Origin: Phenylobacterium sp.
GTDB lineage: Bacteria; Pseudomonadota; Alphaproteobacteria; Caulobacterales; Caulobacteraceae
NCBI RefSeq assembly: GCF_030680185.1
Contig: NZ_JAUXVZ010000020.1
Location: 19,546-83,545 of the forward strand
DNA: 64,000 nucleotides
Direction: 5' to 3'
Under the pieces are notes generated by a model. It saw only the letters and a program-made list of their open reading frames with translations. It did not search any database and was not told where the DNA came from. Positions 27,363 to 36,536 of the stretch are shown piece after piece. Within the stretch, counting starts at the first letter, position 1, and each line of letters starts with the position of its first letter. The position numbers and the translations under genes were made by a program.

Positions 27363-28863
27363 CCCTTGGTTCCATCAAAGGGCCGGCCGCTCCGGCATAC
27401 TCCGGGGTCCCGGTCATCACCCCTCTGAAGGTGGTCAAGGGCTCACCGACCCGGATCCCTTGAGCATCAATGCGCAATTCGCGAATTGTGTCCTCGTGGG
27501 TCCCGCCCCGGTTCTTGATGATCGAGATCGCCTTGCGGATGCGCCCCTCGGCTTCAAAGAAGCGGATCAGCACCACGGCGTCGGCGATGTAGGAGATATT
27601 CAGGACGCCGGTGGTCATACTGCCCACCAGCCCGGCCTGGGGATTGATCAGGAAGGTCGTCACCCCCTGCTGGTTCAAGTACGAGAGCAACTCGTGCATT
27701 TGCAGGATCAGCTGTTGTTCCTGCGGCATGGCCGTCACGTAGCCGCTCAGGCTATCGATAACCAGAATGCGCACGGCCCGCTCTTCGACCTCGCGCCGCA
27801 CCATCCAGGCGAACTGTCCCGGTGAAATTTCGGCGGGATCGATCTGGCTGATCGTCAGGGCGCCGCTGTCGATATGCTTCTGAAGATCGAAGCCCAAGGC
27901 CCTGGCGCGGACGAGCAAGGTGCCGACGCGCTCGTCGAACTCGAACAGGGCCGCGCTCTCGCCACGCTCGCAGGCGGCGTAGATGTATTGAAGCGTCAGG
28001 GTCGTCTTGCCGCCGCCAGCCGGTCCGGTGACCAGGGTGGTCGTTCCCCGGAGCGGCCCGCCCGCCAGCAGGCGGTCCAGTTCGGGCACGCCGCTCGGCG
28101 TCGGGTCGCCGGCGAAGGGCGCATGGTGATTGGCCGCGATCAGCCTAGGATAGACTTCGAGCCCGCCTGTGCGAATGGCGAAGTCGTGGTAGCCGGCTAC
28201 GAAGTCGACCCCGCGCAGTTTCTGGACCTGCAGGCGGCGTCGCGCCGCGCCGAATTCCAACGTCAGCCGCTCCAGGCTCAGCACGCCGTGACAGAGACTA
28301 TGGAGGTGCGCGTCCCGCTGCCCGTTCTCGCCGGTGAGATCATCGACGAGGAGGACGGTGATGCGCCGGCCGGCGAAGAACTGCTTCAAGGCCAGCACCT
28401 GCCGCCGATAGCGCAGCGGATCCTGCGCCAGGAGGCGCATCTCCGACAGGCTGTCGAAGACGATGCGGGCGGGTTGGACCTCGTCCACCTTTTCCTGGAT
28501 CAGCCGGACAGTGCCGCCGAGTTCCATCTCCCAGGGGTGCAGGACCGATTGCTCTCGTCCCTCGCCGAGCACTTCGCTGGCTGAGGCGAGTTCAAAGAGA
28601 TCGATACCGTCCAGGCTCCAGCCATGGGACTCCGCCACCGCCTGCAATTCCTCGGCGGTTTCGGACAGGGTGACATAGAGCACGCGCTCACCGCCGCGCA
28701 CCCCTTCAAGGAGGTACCGCAGGGCCAGGGTGGTCTTGCCCGAGCCCGGCGCGCCTTCCAGAAGATAGACCCGGTTGGCGGGCAACCCGCCCCGCAGAAC
28801 ACCGTCGAGCCCGATGCTGCCGGTGGAAATCCGCACCGGCTCGCCCGGCTTGTCCTCAGTCAT
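27352..28863 (-). CDS. KaiC-like dual-RecA-domain ATPase
   Basis: 503 aa with two KaiC lobes. Lobe 1 starts RISTGSIGLDGVLRGGLPANRVYLLEGAPGSGKTT (Walker A 36-45). Lobe 2 starts TPSGVPELDRLLAGGPLRGTTTLVTGPAGGGKTT (about 279-288). Each carries a Walker B-like strand (RIVFDSLSEM; RILVIDSLSG). No kaiA or kaiB is present, so this is a non-clock KaiC homolog, a group often paired with histidine kinases in heterotrophs. It is first in an operon with the hybrid kinase. A GGAAC-N15-CGTT element lies 60-85 bases upstream. Confidence 0.9.
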   Translation of the reverse strand: MTEDKPGEPVRISTGSIGLDGVLRGGLPANRVYLLEGAPGSGKTTLALRYLLEGVRGGERVLYVTLSETAEELQAVAESHGWSLDGIDLFELASASEVLGEGREQSVLHPWEMELGGTVRLIQEKVDEVQPARIVFDSLSEMRLLAQDPLRYRRQVLALKQFFAGRRITVLLVDDLTGENGQRDAHLHSLCHGVLSLERLTLEFGAARRRLQVQKLRGVDFVAGYHDFAIRTGGLEVYPRLIAANHHAPFAGDPTPSGVPELDRLLAGGPLRGTTTLVTGPAGGGKTTLTLQYIYAACERGESAALFEFDERVGTLLVRARALGFDLQKHIDSGALTISQIDPAEISPGQFAWMVRREVEERAVRILVIDSLSGYVTAMPQEQQLILQMHELLSYLNQQGVTTFLINPQAGLVGSMTTGVLNISYIADAVVLIRFFEAEGRIRKAISIIKNRGGTHEDTIRELRIDAQGIRVGEPLTTFRGVMTGTPEYAGAAGPLMEPRGET

Positions 28864-28924
28864 GTGGCCCTCTCAAGACCGGTTGGCCGCGCCAGTCGGC
28901 TCATCGACCGCTTCGGCGTCGAGA

Positions 28925-28948
28925 AACGCCGCACGACATGCAGGTTCC
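28925..28948 (-). promoter_or_regulatory. Possible EcfG-like promoter of the kaiC-kinase operon
   Basis: On the minus strand GGAAC (28948-28944) is followed after 15 bases by CGTT (28928-28925). Both hexamer cores are perfect, but the spacer is one base shorter than the usual 16-17, so activity is uncertain. Confidence 0.35.
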
Positions 28949-29078
28949 TCGGCCCTCACCCGTTCTGCAACGCAAAGCCAAGCTGAAGCGTTGCCGAGTT
29001 TCGCGGGCGTTCCGGCGCCAAGCAATACCTTCCAGGGCCGCCCAGGACCCGTGATCGGAAGATGTCGATTGAGGAGGG

Positions 29079-29168
29079 TGGCGGTGACGGAGGGATTCGA
29101 ACCCTCGATACCCTTTCAGGTATGACGATTTAGCAAACCGTTGCCTTCAGCCACTCGGCCACGTCACC
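29079..29168 (-). tRNA. tRNA-Ser (anticodon GCU)
   Basis: 90 bases including the encoded CCA. The acceptor GGTGACG pairs with CGTCACC. The D arm is GCCGAGTGGCTGAAGGC, the anticodon loop TTTGCTAAA contains GCT, a class II variable arm is present, and the T loop contains GGTTCGAATCC. The length and long variable arm are those of a serine tRNA reading AGC/AGU codons. Confidence 0.95.
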
Positions 29169-29403
29169 ATTGATTTGAACCGGGTTGTCTCCCGGCCTTC
29201 CGATGGTCGCCAGTCCAGCCTTGAGCAGCGACGATCTCGAAGGACGGTCTCCATAGCCGAAACCCGGGGGCCGGGGCAACGGCTCAAAGCCGCGCCCGGC
29301 GAAAGAGCCGCGGGTCAGCGCCGGTTAACCTGTCGATCAGGGGCGGCGCCCCATACTGGGCAGGACTTTACGACCCCCGCGTACAGAATGACCCGCGTAC
29401 AGA

Positions 29404-30990
29404 ATGTCCAACCTGGTCCGTCTCCCTCAGGCTTCGCCTAAAGCCCCCCGCCCCTCGCCGGCTGACCACGCGCCAGAGGCCGAGGCTGAGGCGAAGTTCG
29501 CCCTGGGGCTGGAGCAGGGTCTGGAGGGCGCCCTGCCCCCGGCGGAGTCGGCGCCCGTCCAGGACCGCCGCGGCCCAATGCGGCCAGATCGGCTGAGCCC
29601 CACCCGCAGGCGATTGCAGGGCCAGGCCTATGCCTGGGCCTTCCAGGCCGCAGACGGGGCCTGTCTTCTGGTCATCGCCCTGGTGGCCTTTCTCGTGGGG
29701 CCAGGCCCGGCCGGGGTCTACGCCACACCCGCCCTCGCGGTGATGATCGCCCTCAGCCTGTTCGACGCCTATGGCTTCCGCAGCCGTCAGGGTCTGGCCT
29801 ACCATCTCGCCCAGACCTCGGTGGCCGCCGCTCTGGGGGTGCTGACCGCCGTGGCCCTGCTGGCCGCCTTCCTGCCCCTGCATGCCGTGGTGGCGGCCCT
29901 GGGCTCGTGGACCGTCGCGGCCTTTCTCAGCATCTACGCCTTGCATGCGGTCTGGTGGCTGATGGTCCGGCGCTGGCGGGGGGAAGGTCGGCTGACGCCC
30001 AATGTGGTCGTCGTCGGCGCCACGCCTGCGGCAGAGCGGCTGATCGGCGAGGCGATCCGGTCCGGCGACGTCAATGTCCTGGGAATCTTCGACGACCGGC
30101 TGGCCCGCGTGCCCAGCGCCCTGCGCGGCGTGCCGGTTCTGGGCGACACCCAGGCCCTGCTCGACCACCGCATCATGCCCTATGTGGATCGGGTGATCGT
30201 CGCGGTGCCCACCGGCGCCCGGGACCGGGTGCGGCAGGTGATCGAGGCTCTTCGCCCGCTGCCCAACGAAATCAGCCTGCTGCTGGAGGACGAGATCGCG
30301 CCGGTGGACGCTGTCGCCGTGCGGGGGACGCAGAGCGTCAGCGACCTGCCGCTGGCGCGCATCGCCGGGCCGCCGCGCCACCTGGGCCGGGCGATCACCA
30401 AGCGCAGCCTGGATCTGACCATCGGCGTCGTGGCGATGATCGCCGCCCTGCCGATCATGGCGCTGATCGCATTGGCCATCCGGCTCGACAGCCCCGGCCC
30501 GATCCTGTTCCGCCAGCGCCGCCAGGGCTTCAACAACGAAGAAATCGTGGTCTGGAAGTTCCGCTCCATGCGCCACGACCTCGCCGACGCCAGAGCCCGC
30601 CAGCAGGTGCAGGCCGATGACGTGCGGGTCACCCGGGTGGGCCGCTTCATCCGCCGCACCAGCCTCGACGAGCTGCCGCAGATCTTCAATGTGCTCACCG
30701 GCGAGATGTCCCTGGTCGGACCGCGTCCCCACGCCATCGGCATGATGACCGGCGATGTGGAATCGGCCCGGCTGGTGGCCGAATACGCCCACCGCCACCG
30801 GATGAAGCCCGGGATCACGGGATGGGCCGCCATCCACGGCTCCCGCGGACCGGTGGACACCCCGGCCGACGTCCGCCGACGCATCCAGCTGGACATCGAA
30901 TACATCGAGCGCCAATCGGTCTGGCTCGACCTCTACATCATCGCCATGACCATCCCCTGCCTCTTCGGGGATCGGCAGGCCGTGCGCTAG
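29404..30990 (+). CDS. hfsE: Undecaprenyl-phosphate sugar phosphotransferase, holdfast HfsE-like
   Basis: 528 aa. The N-terminal half has about four membrane helices and a CoA-binding-like Rossmann segment (NVVVVGATPAAERLIGEAIRSGDVNVLGIFDD). The C-terminal polyprenyl glycosylphosphotransferase domain starts KRSLDLTIGVVAMIAALPIMALIALAIRLDSPGPILFRQRRQGFN and contains RTSLDELPQIFNVLTGEMSLVGPRPHA. It loads the first sugar phosphate on undecaprenyl phosphate. It heads an E-F-G-H run with overlapping genes, matching the Caulobacter holdfast initiation, flippase, transferase and deacetylase order. Confidence 0.88.
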   Translation: MSNLVRLPQASPKAPRPSPADHAPEAEAEAKFALGLEQGLEGALPPAESAPVQDRRGPMRPDRLSPTRRRLQGQAYAWAFQAADGACLLVIALVAFLVGPGPAGVYATPALAVMIALSLFDAYGFRSRQGLAYHLAQTSVAAALGVLTAVALLAAFLPLHAVVAALGSWTVAAFLSIYALHAVWWLMVRRWRGEGRLTPNVVVVGATPAAERLIGEAIRSGDVNVLGIFDDRLARVPSALRGVPVLGDTQALLDHRIMPYVDRVIVAVPTGARDRVRQVIEALRPLPNEISLLLEDEIAPVDAVAVRGTQSVSDLPLARIAGPPRHLGRAITKRSLDLTIGVVAMIAALPIMALIALAIRLDSPGPILFRQRRQGFNNEEIVVWKFRSMRHDLADARARQQVQADDVRVTRVGRFIRRTSLDELPQIFNVLTGEMSLVGPRPHAIGMMTGDVESARLVAEYAHRHRMKPGITGWAAIHGSRGPVDTPADVRRRIQLDIEYIERQSVWLDLYIIAMTIPCLFGDRQAVR

Positions 30991-31002
30991 GGGACAGGTC
31001 TC

Positions 31003-32445
31003 ATGTTCTGGCGCGGCGTGGTCGGCTACCTGCCGGTCAACATCATTCAAGGCCTGGTGGGTCTGGCGACCATCGTCACCTTCACCCGCCTGCTGGCCCC
31101 CTCGCAGTTCGGCGATTACGCCCTGGGCTTCTCGGTGATGAGCCTGCTGCACACCGCGATCTTCACCTGGAATGAGGCCGCCATGGCCCGCTTCTGGGTG
31201 GCGGAGTCCGACAAGGGCCAGGGCGGCGCCCATGCCGCCACAGTCTATCGCACCTGGCTGGCCCTGCTGGTCGTCCTGCCGCTGGCGCTCGCCGCCGCGC
31301 TGCTGATTCCCATGGCCCCGGGCCTGCGGCTGGCCGTGGTCTGCGGCGTGCTGGCCGTCCTGCCCCGCACCTTCGCCAAGCTCGCCCAGGAACGCCGCCG
31401 CGCGGCCGGCGAAGTGGCCGGGGCGGCCTCCATCGACATCATCCAGACCCTGGGCGCCTTCGTGGTCGGCGCGGTGCTGGCCTATATGGGCTTTGGCGGC
31501 GCAGCCCCGCTGATCGGGTTCGGCGTGGCCGCCGCCATCTGCATGGCCTGGACCCTGCCCTCGGAACTGGCCCACAGCCGTCGCGGACAGTTCGAGGCGC
31601 CCCGGGCGCGAAGCTATCTCGGCTATGGCCTGCCGGTCGCCCTGTCGCTGATCCTGGCCCTGGTGCTGTCGACCACCGACCGGTTCCTGCTGGCGGCCTT
31701 TCTCGATGAGGCGGCGGTGGGCGTCTATCATGCCGGCTACAGCCTGGCGAACCGCACCCTGGACGTCCTGTTCATCTGGCTGGGCGCGGCCGGAGGCCCT
31801 GCCCTGATCGCCGCCCTGGAGCGCGGCGGCGAAGGCGAGCTCGGCGCCGCGGCCCGGGAACAGGCCAGCCTCATGCTGCTGCTCTGCGTGCCGGCCGCCG
31901 TCGGCCTGGCCCTGGTGGCCGCGCCGCTGTCGCATCTGATGGTCGGGCAGGAGCTGGCCATGGGCGCCGCTCACGTCACCCCCTGGATCGCCGCCAGCGG
32001 CCTGCTGGCCGGCCTGACCACCTACTACTTCCACCAGGCCTTCACCCTGGGCCAGCGCACCGAACTTCTGCTGGCCGCCATGGCCATCCCGGCACTCGCC
32101 AACCTGGTCCTCAACCTGATCCTGATCCCGCGCTATGGGCTCGACGGCGCGCTGTGGGCCACGGTGGCGAGCTATGGCCTCGGCCTCGCAGCCTCGGTGG
32201 CCCTCGGCGCCCGCAGCCTTCGCCTGCCCGTACCGTGGACGCCCCTGCTGCAGACCGTGTTCGCCACCGCCGTGATGGGCGTCGCCGTCGTCCAGATCCC
32301 GGCCCTGGGCGGCTGGGCCGAGCTGATCCTGAAGGCCGGGCTCGGCGCCATCGTGTTTGGAGCCATCACCTTCGCCCTGGACACCGGCGCCCTGCGCAGC
32401 CGTGGGCTGGCCCTGGTCCGTGGCTACAGGGCGCGCACGGCATGA
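31003..32445 (+). CDS. hfsF: Wzx-type polysaccharide flippase, HfsF-like
   Basis: 480 aa with about twelve to fourteen membrane helices, starting MFWRGVVGYLPVNIIQGLVGLATIVTFTRLLAPSQFGDYALGF. This is the typical MOP/Wzx N-terminus. It moves lipid-linked holdfast repeat units across the inner membrane. It lies 12 bases after hfsE, and its stop overlaps the hfsG start (ATGA), so expression is coupled. Confidence 0.87.
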   Translation: MFWRGVVGYLPVNIIQGLVGLATIVTFTRLLAPSQFGDYALGFSVMSLLHTAIFTWNEAAMARFWVAESDKGQGGAHAATVYRTWLALLVVLPLALAAALLIPMAPGLRLAVVCGVLAVLPRTFAKLAQERRRAAGEVAGAASIDIIQTLGAFVVGAVLAYMGFGGAAPLIGFGVAAAICMAWTLPSELAHSRRGQFEAPRARSYLGYGLPVALSLILALVLSTTDRFLLAAFLDEAAVGVYHAGYSLANRTLDVLFIWLGAAGGPALIAALERGGEGELGAAAREQASLMLLLCVPAAVGLALVAAPLSHLMVGQELAMGAAHVTPWIAASGLLAGLTTYYFHQAFTLGQRTELLLAAMAIPALANLVLNLILIPRYGLDGALWATVASYGLGLAASVALGARSLRLPVPWTPLLQTVFATAVMGVAVVQIPALGGWAELILKAGLGAIVFGAITFALDTGALRSRGLALVRGYRARTA

Positions 32446-33362
32446 CAGAGATCCTGTTCGACAATGCGCCATGGGCTGAGGCCAAGCCTCGCCTCTCGGT
32501 GCTGATCCCGTTCAAGGGGGACGATCCCTGCAGCCTCCTGGCCACCCTGGGACGCGAGCCGGTCGCCGCGGAGATCGTCGTGCTGGACGACGGTACGGCC
32601 GACGCCGCCCTCACCGAGCGGGTGCGCGCGCAGGTCGCCGCCCTTCCCCTGCCCGCCCGCCTGGTGACCCTGGCGGCCAACGAGGGTCGCGCCAAGGGCC
32701 GCAACCGGCTGGTCAGCCATGCCCGGGCCGGCCACTTCCTGTTCCTCGACAGCGACATGGCGCCCGACACCGGCGACTTCCTGGGCCGCTGGCTGACCCT
32801 GATCGAACGGGACGATCCTCCCGTCGCGTTCGGCGGTTTCTCGCTGCTGCAGGTGGAGCCCCGACCGGACCAGGCCCTGCACCGGGTCATGGCCGGTCAC
32901 AGCGACTGCCTGCCCGCGTACGAACGGATGGCTGCGCCGGAAAAGCATGTCTTCACCTCCAACCTGCTGGTCCGGCGGGATGTCTTCGCCGCCGAGGGCT
33001 TTGACGAGGGCTTCGCCGGCTGGGGCTGGGAGGATGTGGAGTGGGGCATGCGGGTGGCCCGGCGCTGGCCCATCCTGCACATCGACAACACCGCCACCCA
33101 TCTCGGCCTCGACAGTGCGGCGACTATCGCGGCCAAGTACGAACAGTCGGCGGCGAACTTCGCCCGCGTGGTGGCCGCCCATCCCGAGGTGGTCCGCACC
33201 TATCCCAGCTATCGCGTCGCCCGCATCCTGCGCCGCGCGCCCCTGCGCGGCGTCTGGCGGCCGATGATCAAGGCCTATGCCCTGAATAGCGCAGCGCCGA
33301 TCAAGAGCCGCGCCTTCGCCATGCGCCTCTATCGCGCCGCCCTTTATGCCGAGGCCGTCTGA
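32442..33362 (+). CDS. hfsG: Family 2 glycosyltransferase, HfsG-like
   Basis: 306 aa. GT-A fold elements: PRLSVLIPFKGDDPCSLLATL, VVLDDGTADAALTERV, the DXD motif in HFLFLDSDMAPDTG, and the catalytic acidic segment EGFDEGFAGWGWEDVEWGMRV. It adds a sugar, probably N-acetylglucosamine as in Caulobacter, to the lipid-linked holdfast unit on the cytoplasmic face. It overlaps hfsF (ATGA) and hfsH (TGATG). The longer upstream frame belongs to hfsF sequence and is not used. Confidence 0.88.
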   Translation: MTEILFDNAPWAEAKPRLSVLIPFKGDDPCSLLATLGREPVAAEIVVLDDGTADAALTERVRAQVAALPLPARLVTLAANEGRAKGRNRLVSHARAGHFLFLDSDMAPDTGDFLGRWLTLIERDDPPVAFGGFSLLQVEPRPDQALHRVMAGHSDCLPAYERMAAPEKHVFTSNLLVRRDVFAAEGFDEGFAGWGWEDVEWGMRVARRWPILHIDNTATHLGLDSAATIAAKYEQSAANFARVVAAHPEVVRTYPSYRVARILRRAPLRGVWRPMIKAYALNSAAPIKSRAFAMRLYRAALYAEAV

Positions 33363-34135
33363 TGTCCTATGCTGAGGCCTACCAGCCCGACCGCTCGCTC
33401 AAGGGCAAGATCCGCCGCCGTGTGGTGCGCCTGGCCCATCGCCGGCCGCTGGCCCGCGGTCCGACGACGCCCATGGTCACCTTCAGCTTCGATGATGCGC
33501 CGCTCAGCGCCGTCGAGGCTGGCGCCGCCCTCCTAGAAGCCCGCGGCGCTCGGGGGACCTTCTATGTGTCAGCCGGCCTGGCCGGGACCGAGGGACCGAT
33601 GGGCCGCTACGCCGAGGCCGCCGACTATGCCCGGCTGGCGGCGGTCGGCCATGAGATCGCCTGCCACACCTATTCCCACCTGGACTGCGGCCAGGCCAGC
33701 GGCGCCCAGGCCCTGGCCGACACGACCCGCAACCTGGAGGTCCTGGCCGACTGGCGCGCCGGCGCGGTGGACAACTTCGCCTATCCCTATGGCGACGTCG
33801 CCGCCGGCCCGAAGGCCGCGCTGGCCAGGCGATACGCCGTCCTGCGCGCCCTGCACCACGGCGTGATCGAGGCCGGAACCGATCTCAACCAGGCGCCGGC
33901 CGTGGGGATCGAGGGCGCGGATGGAGAGGCTGTGGCCGAGCACTGGCTGGCGCGCGCCAAGGCCAGGTCCGCCTGGCTGATCCTGTACACCCATGATGTG
34001 CGCCCCGATCCGTCGCCATGGGGCTGCGCGCCGGACGCCCTGGCCCGATTGATCGACCGCGCCCAGGCCGACGGATTTGAGATCGCCACCGTGGCCGAGG
34101 CGGCCCGTCGTCTGGACATCGCCGCAGCGGCCTGA
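33362..34135 (+). CDS. hfsH: Polysaccharide deacetylase (CE4), HfsH-like
   Basis: 257 aa. CE4 NodB motifs: MVTFSFDDAPLSAVEAGAALLE (motif 1 with the D-D pair), GHEIACHTYSHLDCG (motif 2, HxxxH metal ligands), and DNFAYPYGDVAAG (motif 3). It removes N-acetyl groups from holdfast GlcNAc, which in Caulobacter is needed for cohesion and adhesion. No signal peptide is evident, in line with a cytoplasmic HfsH. Its ATG overlaps the hfsG stop as TGATG. Confidence 0.9.
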   Translation: MSYAEAYQPDRSLKGKIRRRVVRLAHRRPLARGPTTPMVTFSFDDAPLSAVEAGAALLEARGARGTFYVSAGLAGTEGPMGRYAEAADYARLAAVGHEIACHTYSHLDCGQASGAQALADTTRNLEVLADWRAGAVDNFAYPYGDVAAGPKAALARRYAVLRALHHGVIEAGTDLNQAPAVGIEGADGEAVAEHWLARAKARSAWLILYTHDVRPDPSPWGCAPDALARLIDRAQADGFEIATVAEAARRLDIAAAA

Positions 34136-34142
34136 GCGGCCC

Positions 34143-35219
34143 TCAGATATCGCTCTCGTCGTCCTCGATCCGCTGCTGGCGGCGGGCGGCCTTGGCGCGG
34201 GCGGCAAACAGCTTGCGGTGGATCACCTCGGCGGCTGGATCGGCCTTGCGCGGCAGGCTCGCCCCCTCGCGCTCCAGCTTTCGGTAGGACTCCAGGCGCT
34301 CGCGGGAGATGACGCCGGACGCCAGGGCCGGGCCGACCGCGCAGCCCGGCTCGCCATTGTGGCTGCAGTCGCGGAACCGGCACTGCAGGGCCAGGGCCTC
34401 GATATCCTCAAACGTCTGGGCCGCGCCCTCCCCTGGATCCCATAGCCCCAGTTCGCGCATCCCGGGCGTGTCGAGGATCAGGCCGCCCTGCGGCAGGAGG
34501 ACAAGCTCGCGGTGCGTGGTGGTGTGGCGGCCCCGGCCATCGGCGGCGCGCACCTCGCCCACCGCCTGGCGGGCCTCTCCGGCCAGGGCGTTGACCAGGG
34601 TCGACTTGCCCACACCCGACATGCCCAGCATCACCGCCGTCGTCCCGGGGCCGAGATAGGCCTGCAGGGCGTCCAGGCCGAGGCTCTGGGGCGCAGAGAT
34701 CGGCAGGACCGGGGCGCCCAGCGCGACGCCTTCGACCTCGCGCACGAAGGCGGGCACGTCATCGACCAGGTCGGCCTTGGTCAGCACCACCACCGGCTGG
34801 GCGCCTGTGCGCCAGGCGGCCGTGAGATAGCGCTCGATCCGGCGCAGGTTGAAGTCGGTGTCGAGCCCTGTGGTCAGCAGGACCACGTCGAAATTGGCGG
34901 CCACCACCTGGGGCTTTTCGACCACGCCGGCGGCCTTGCGCACGAACTGGCTGTGGCGGGGCAGCACCGCATGGATGGTCGAGACGCCATCGCCGGACTG
35001 GGGCGCCACGGCCACCCAGTCGCCCACCACCGGCAGGTCGGCGGTCGAGGCGTTGTGCAGGAAACGGCCTGCGGTCTCGGCGGACATCTCGCCCTCTTCG
35101 CCGATCAGCACGAAGCGGGCGCGGTGCTGGATCACCACCCGGGCGGGGGCAAGCCCTTGGGCCGCGAAGGGGGCGAAGTCCGCCTGAAGCGCGTCCGTCC
35201 AGCCGTAGGATTTCAGCAA
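34143..35219 (-). CDS. rsgA: Small ribosomal subunit biogenesis GTPase RsgA
   Basis: 358 aa. An OB-fold N-terminal domain is followed by the circularly permuted GTPase: G4 VVLTKADLVDD precedes G1 GMSGVGKSTLVNAL and G3 LILDTPGMRELGLWD. A zinc knuckle follows (ALQCRFRDCSHNGEPGCAV). It aids 30S maturation. The start is TTG 35219. It sits 36 bases downstream of hfsC on the same strand, an unrelated housekeeping gene inside the holdfast block. Confidence 0.95.
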   Translation of the reverse strand: MLKSYGWTDALQADFAPFAAQGLAPARVVIQHRARFVLIGEEGEMSAETAGRFLHNASTADLPVVGDWVAVAPQSGDGVSTIHAVLPRHSQFVRKAAGVVEKPQVVAANFDVVLLTTGLDTDFNLRRIERYLTAAWRTGAQPVVVLTKADLVDDVPAFVREVEGVALGAPVLPISAPQSLGLDALQAYLGPGTTAVMLGMSGVGKSTLVNALAGEARQAVGEVRAADGRGRHTTTHRELVLLPQGGLILDTPGMRELGLWDPGEGAAQTFEDIEALALQCRFRDCSHNGEPGCAVGPALASGVISRERLESYRKLEREGASLPRKADPAAEVIHRKLFAARAKAARRQQRIEDDESDI

Positions 35220-35255
35220 TTCGACGTCCTTCGCACTGCCGACAGCCGGCCCGGA

Positions 35256-36536
35256 TCACGCGCGGCGGCGCTCGATCTCTCGGTCGGGCCAGGCGAGCTT
35301 CACGGCGATGGCCACGAAGAGCACCCAACGGAAGTCATTATAGGTCACCGCGATGCTCTCGGTGATGGTCATCAGGCTGTAGACGATCAGGAAGGGGATC
35401 GCCAGATAGGCGCCCGGGTGGCGGAACAGGGCCACCAGCGCCAGGAGCACGGTCTGGGCGTAGAACAGGGCGAAGGCCACCAGGCCCAGAACCCCCATAC
35501 CGATCCACTGTTCGATCCAGGAGTTGTGGGCGTGCTCCGGCTCGAAGCCGGCGTCCTTGCTCATCTGGGCCAGGGGCGCCCAGGGGCCCAGATCGTCCCA
35601 AACCACGCCAAAGCCATAGCCGGTCCACGGCCGCGCCTGGATCTGGGTCATGGCCGCAGCCCAGATCTCTGTCCGCCCCGTGAGCGTGGCGTCCTTGCCC
35701 AGGGCCTCGAACACCACGTCGGCGGCGAAGAGTGCGATCCCCAGGCCCATGCCGGCGGCGACGATGGCCAGCCACAGGATGGCGATGCGGGTGGCTGGAC
35801 CCCGCCGGATGACACCGACGAAGATCAGCCCCCCCAGGCCGAGCGCCAGCGCCACCAGCGAGGTCTTGGAGGTGGACATGAGCACGAGCAGCAGGGCCAG
35901 GCCCGCAAAGCCGATCCAAATGAGCCGTCGGCGGGGATTGAGGATCGCCGCGGCGCCCATGATCGCGAAGCCGAGCGCCATATTGCCCCCCAGGGCGTTC
36001 TTCTCCGACCAGACGCCGCGCCAGGCGCCGGGAAAGATTTCCTGCATGACGCCCACCGAGGGCAGGACCAGGGGGACCACGAAGGCGATGACCGCCAGGA
36101 TGGCGAAGGCGGCCGCAATCACCTCGGCCAGTTCCGACCACTTCAGCCGTGAGGCCAGGACCACTCCGCCCAGGGCCGAGCAATAGGCGGCGAAGACCCG
36201 TCGCAGGGTCTGGTCCGGGGCGATGGACCAGAGAAAAGACGCCGCCACCAGCAGCATCAGGACTACGAGGAAGGGTTGACGCAACAGGGCCTGGAAGGTG
36301 GCGCCGGGCGACACGGCCAGGAGCAGGAAGCCCGCCGCATAGGCCGGCAGGTAGAGGGCGCGGATCAGCCCCCCCTGATCGGCGGTGGCCTGTTCGCCCA
36401 TCAACGGAAAGACCCAGGCCTGGCTGTAGACCAGCAGCAGGAAGACCGAGGCCCCGGCCAGGAGCATCCGCCAGGCCGTCAGCCGCGGGGCCGGCGCCTC
36501 GAACGCCGGGGCGGCGGCGTAGGCGGCGCCGGTCAC
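35256..36536 (-). CDS. hfsC: O-antigen ligase/Wzy-type polymerase, HfsC-like
   Basis: 426 aa from the GTG at 36536, which overlaps the hfsB stop (GTGA). It has about eleven membrane helices. The Wzy_C block is visible: GRTEIWAAAMTQIQARPWTGYGFGVVWDDLG and a large periplasmic-loop segment with HAHNSWIEQWIGMGVLG containing the conserved histidines. It would polymerise holdfast repeat units in the periplasm. Reading the frame further upstream gives a non-homologous extension over hfsB, so the GTG is preferred. Confidence 0.88.
   Translation of the reverse strand: MTGAAYAAAPAFEAPAPRLTAWRMLLAGASVFLLLVYSQAWVFPLMGEQATADQGGLIRALYLPAYAAGFLLLAVSPGATFQALLRQPFLVVLMLLVAASFLWSIAPDQTLRRVFAAYCSALGGVVLASRLKWSELAEVIAAAFAILAVIAFVVPLVLPSVGVMQEIFPGAWRGVWSEKNALGGNMALGFAIMGAAAILNPRRRLIWIGFAGLALLLVLMSTSKTSLVALALGLGGLIFVGVIRRGPATRIAILWLAIVAAGMGLGIALFAADVVFEALGKDATLTGRTEIWAAAMTQIQARPWTGYGFGVVWDDLGPWAPLAQMSKDAGFEPEHAHNSWIEQWIGMGVLGLVAFALFYAQTVLLALVALFRHPGAYLAIPFLIVYSLMTITESIAVTYNDFRWVLFVAIAVKLAWPDREIERRRA

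Noticed and set aside
29368..32472. A 1034-aa minus-strand frame over hfsE-hfsF
   Set aside because: Shadow composition (Gly, Gln, His, Asp) with no domain, antisense to well-defined glycosylphosphotransferase and flippase genes.
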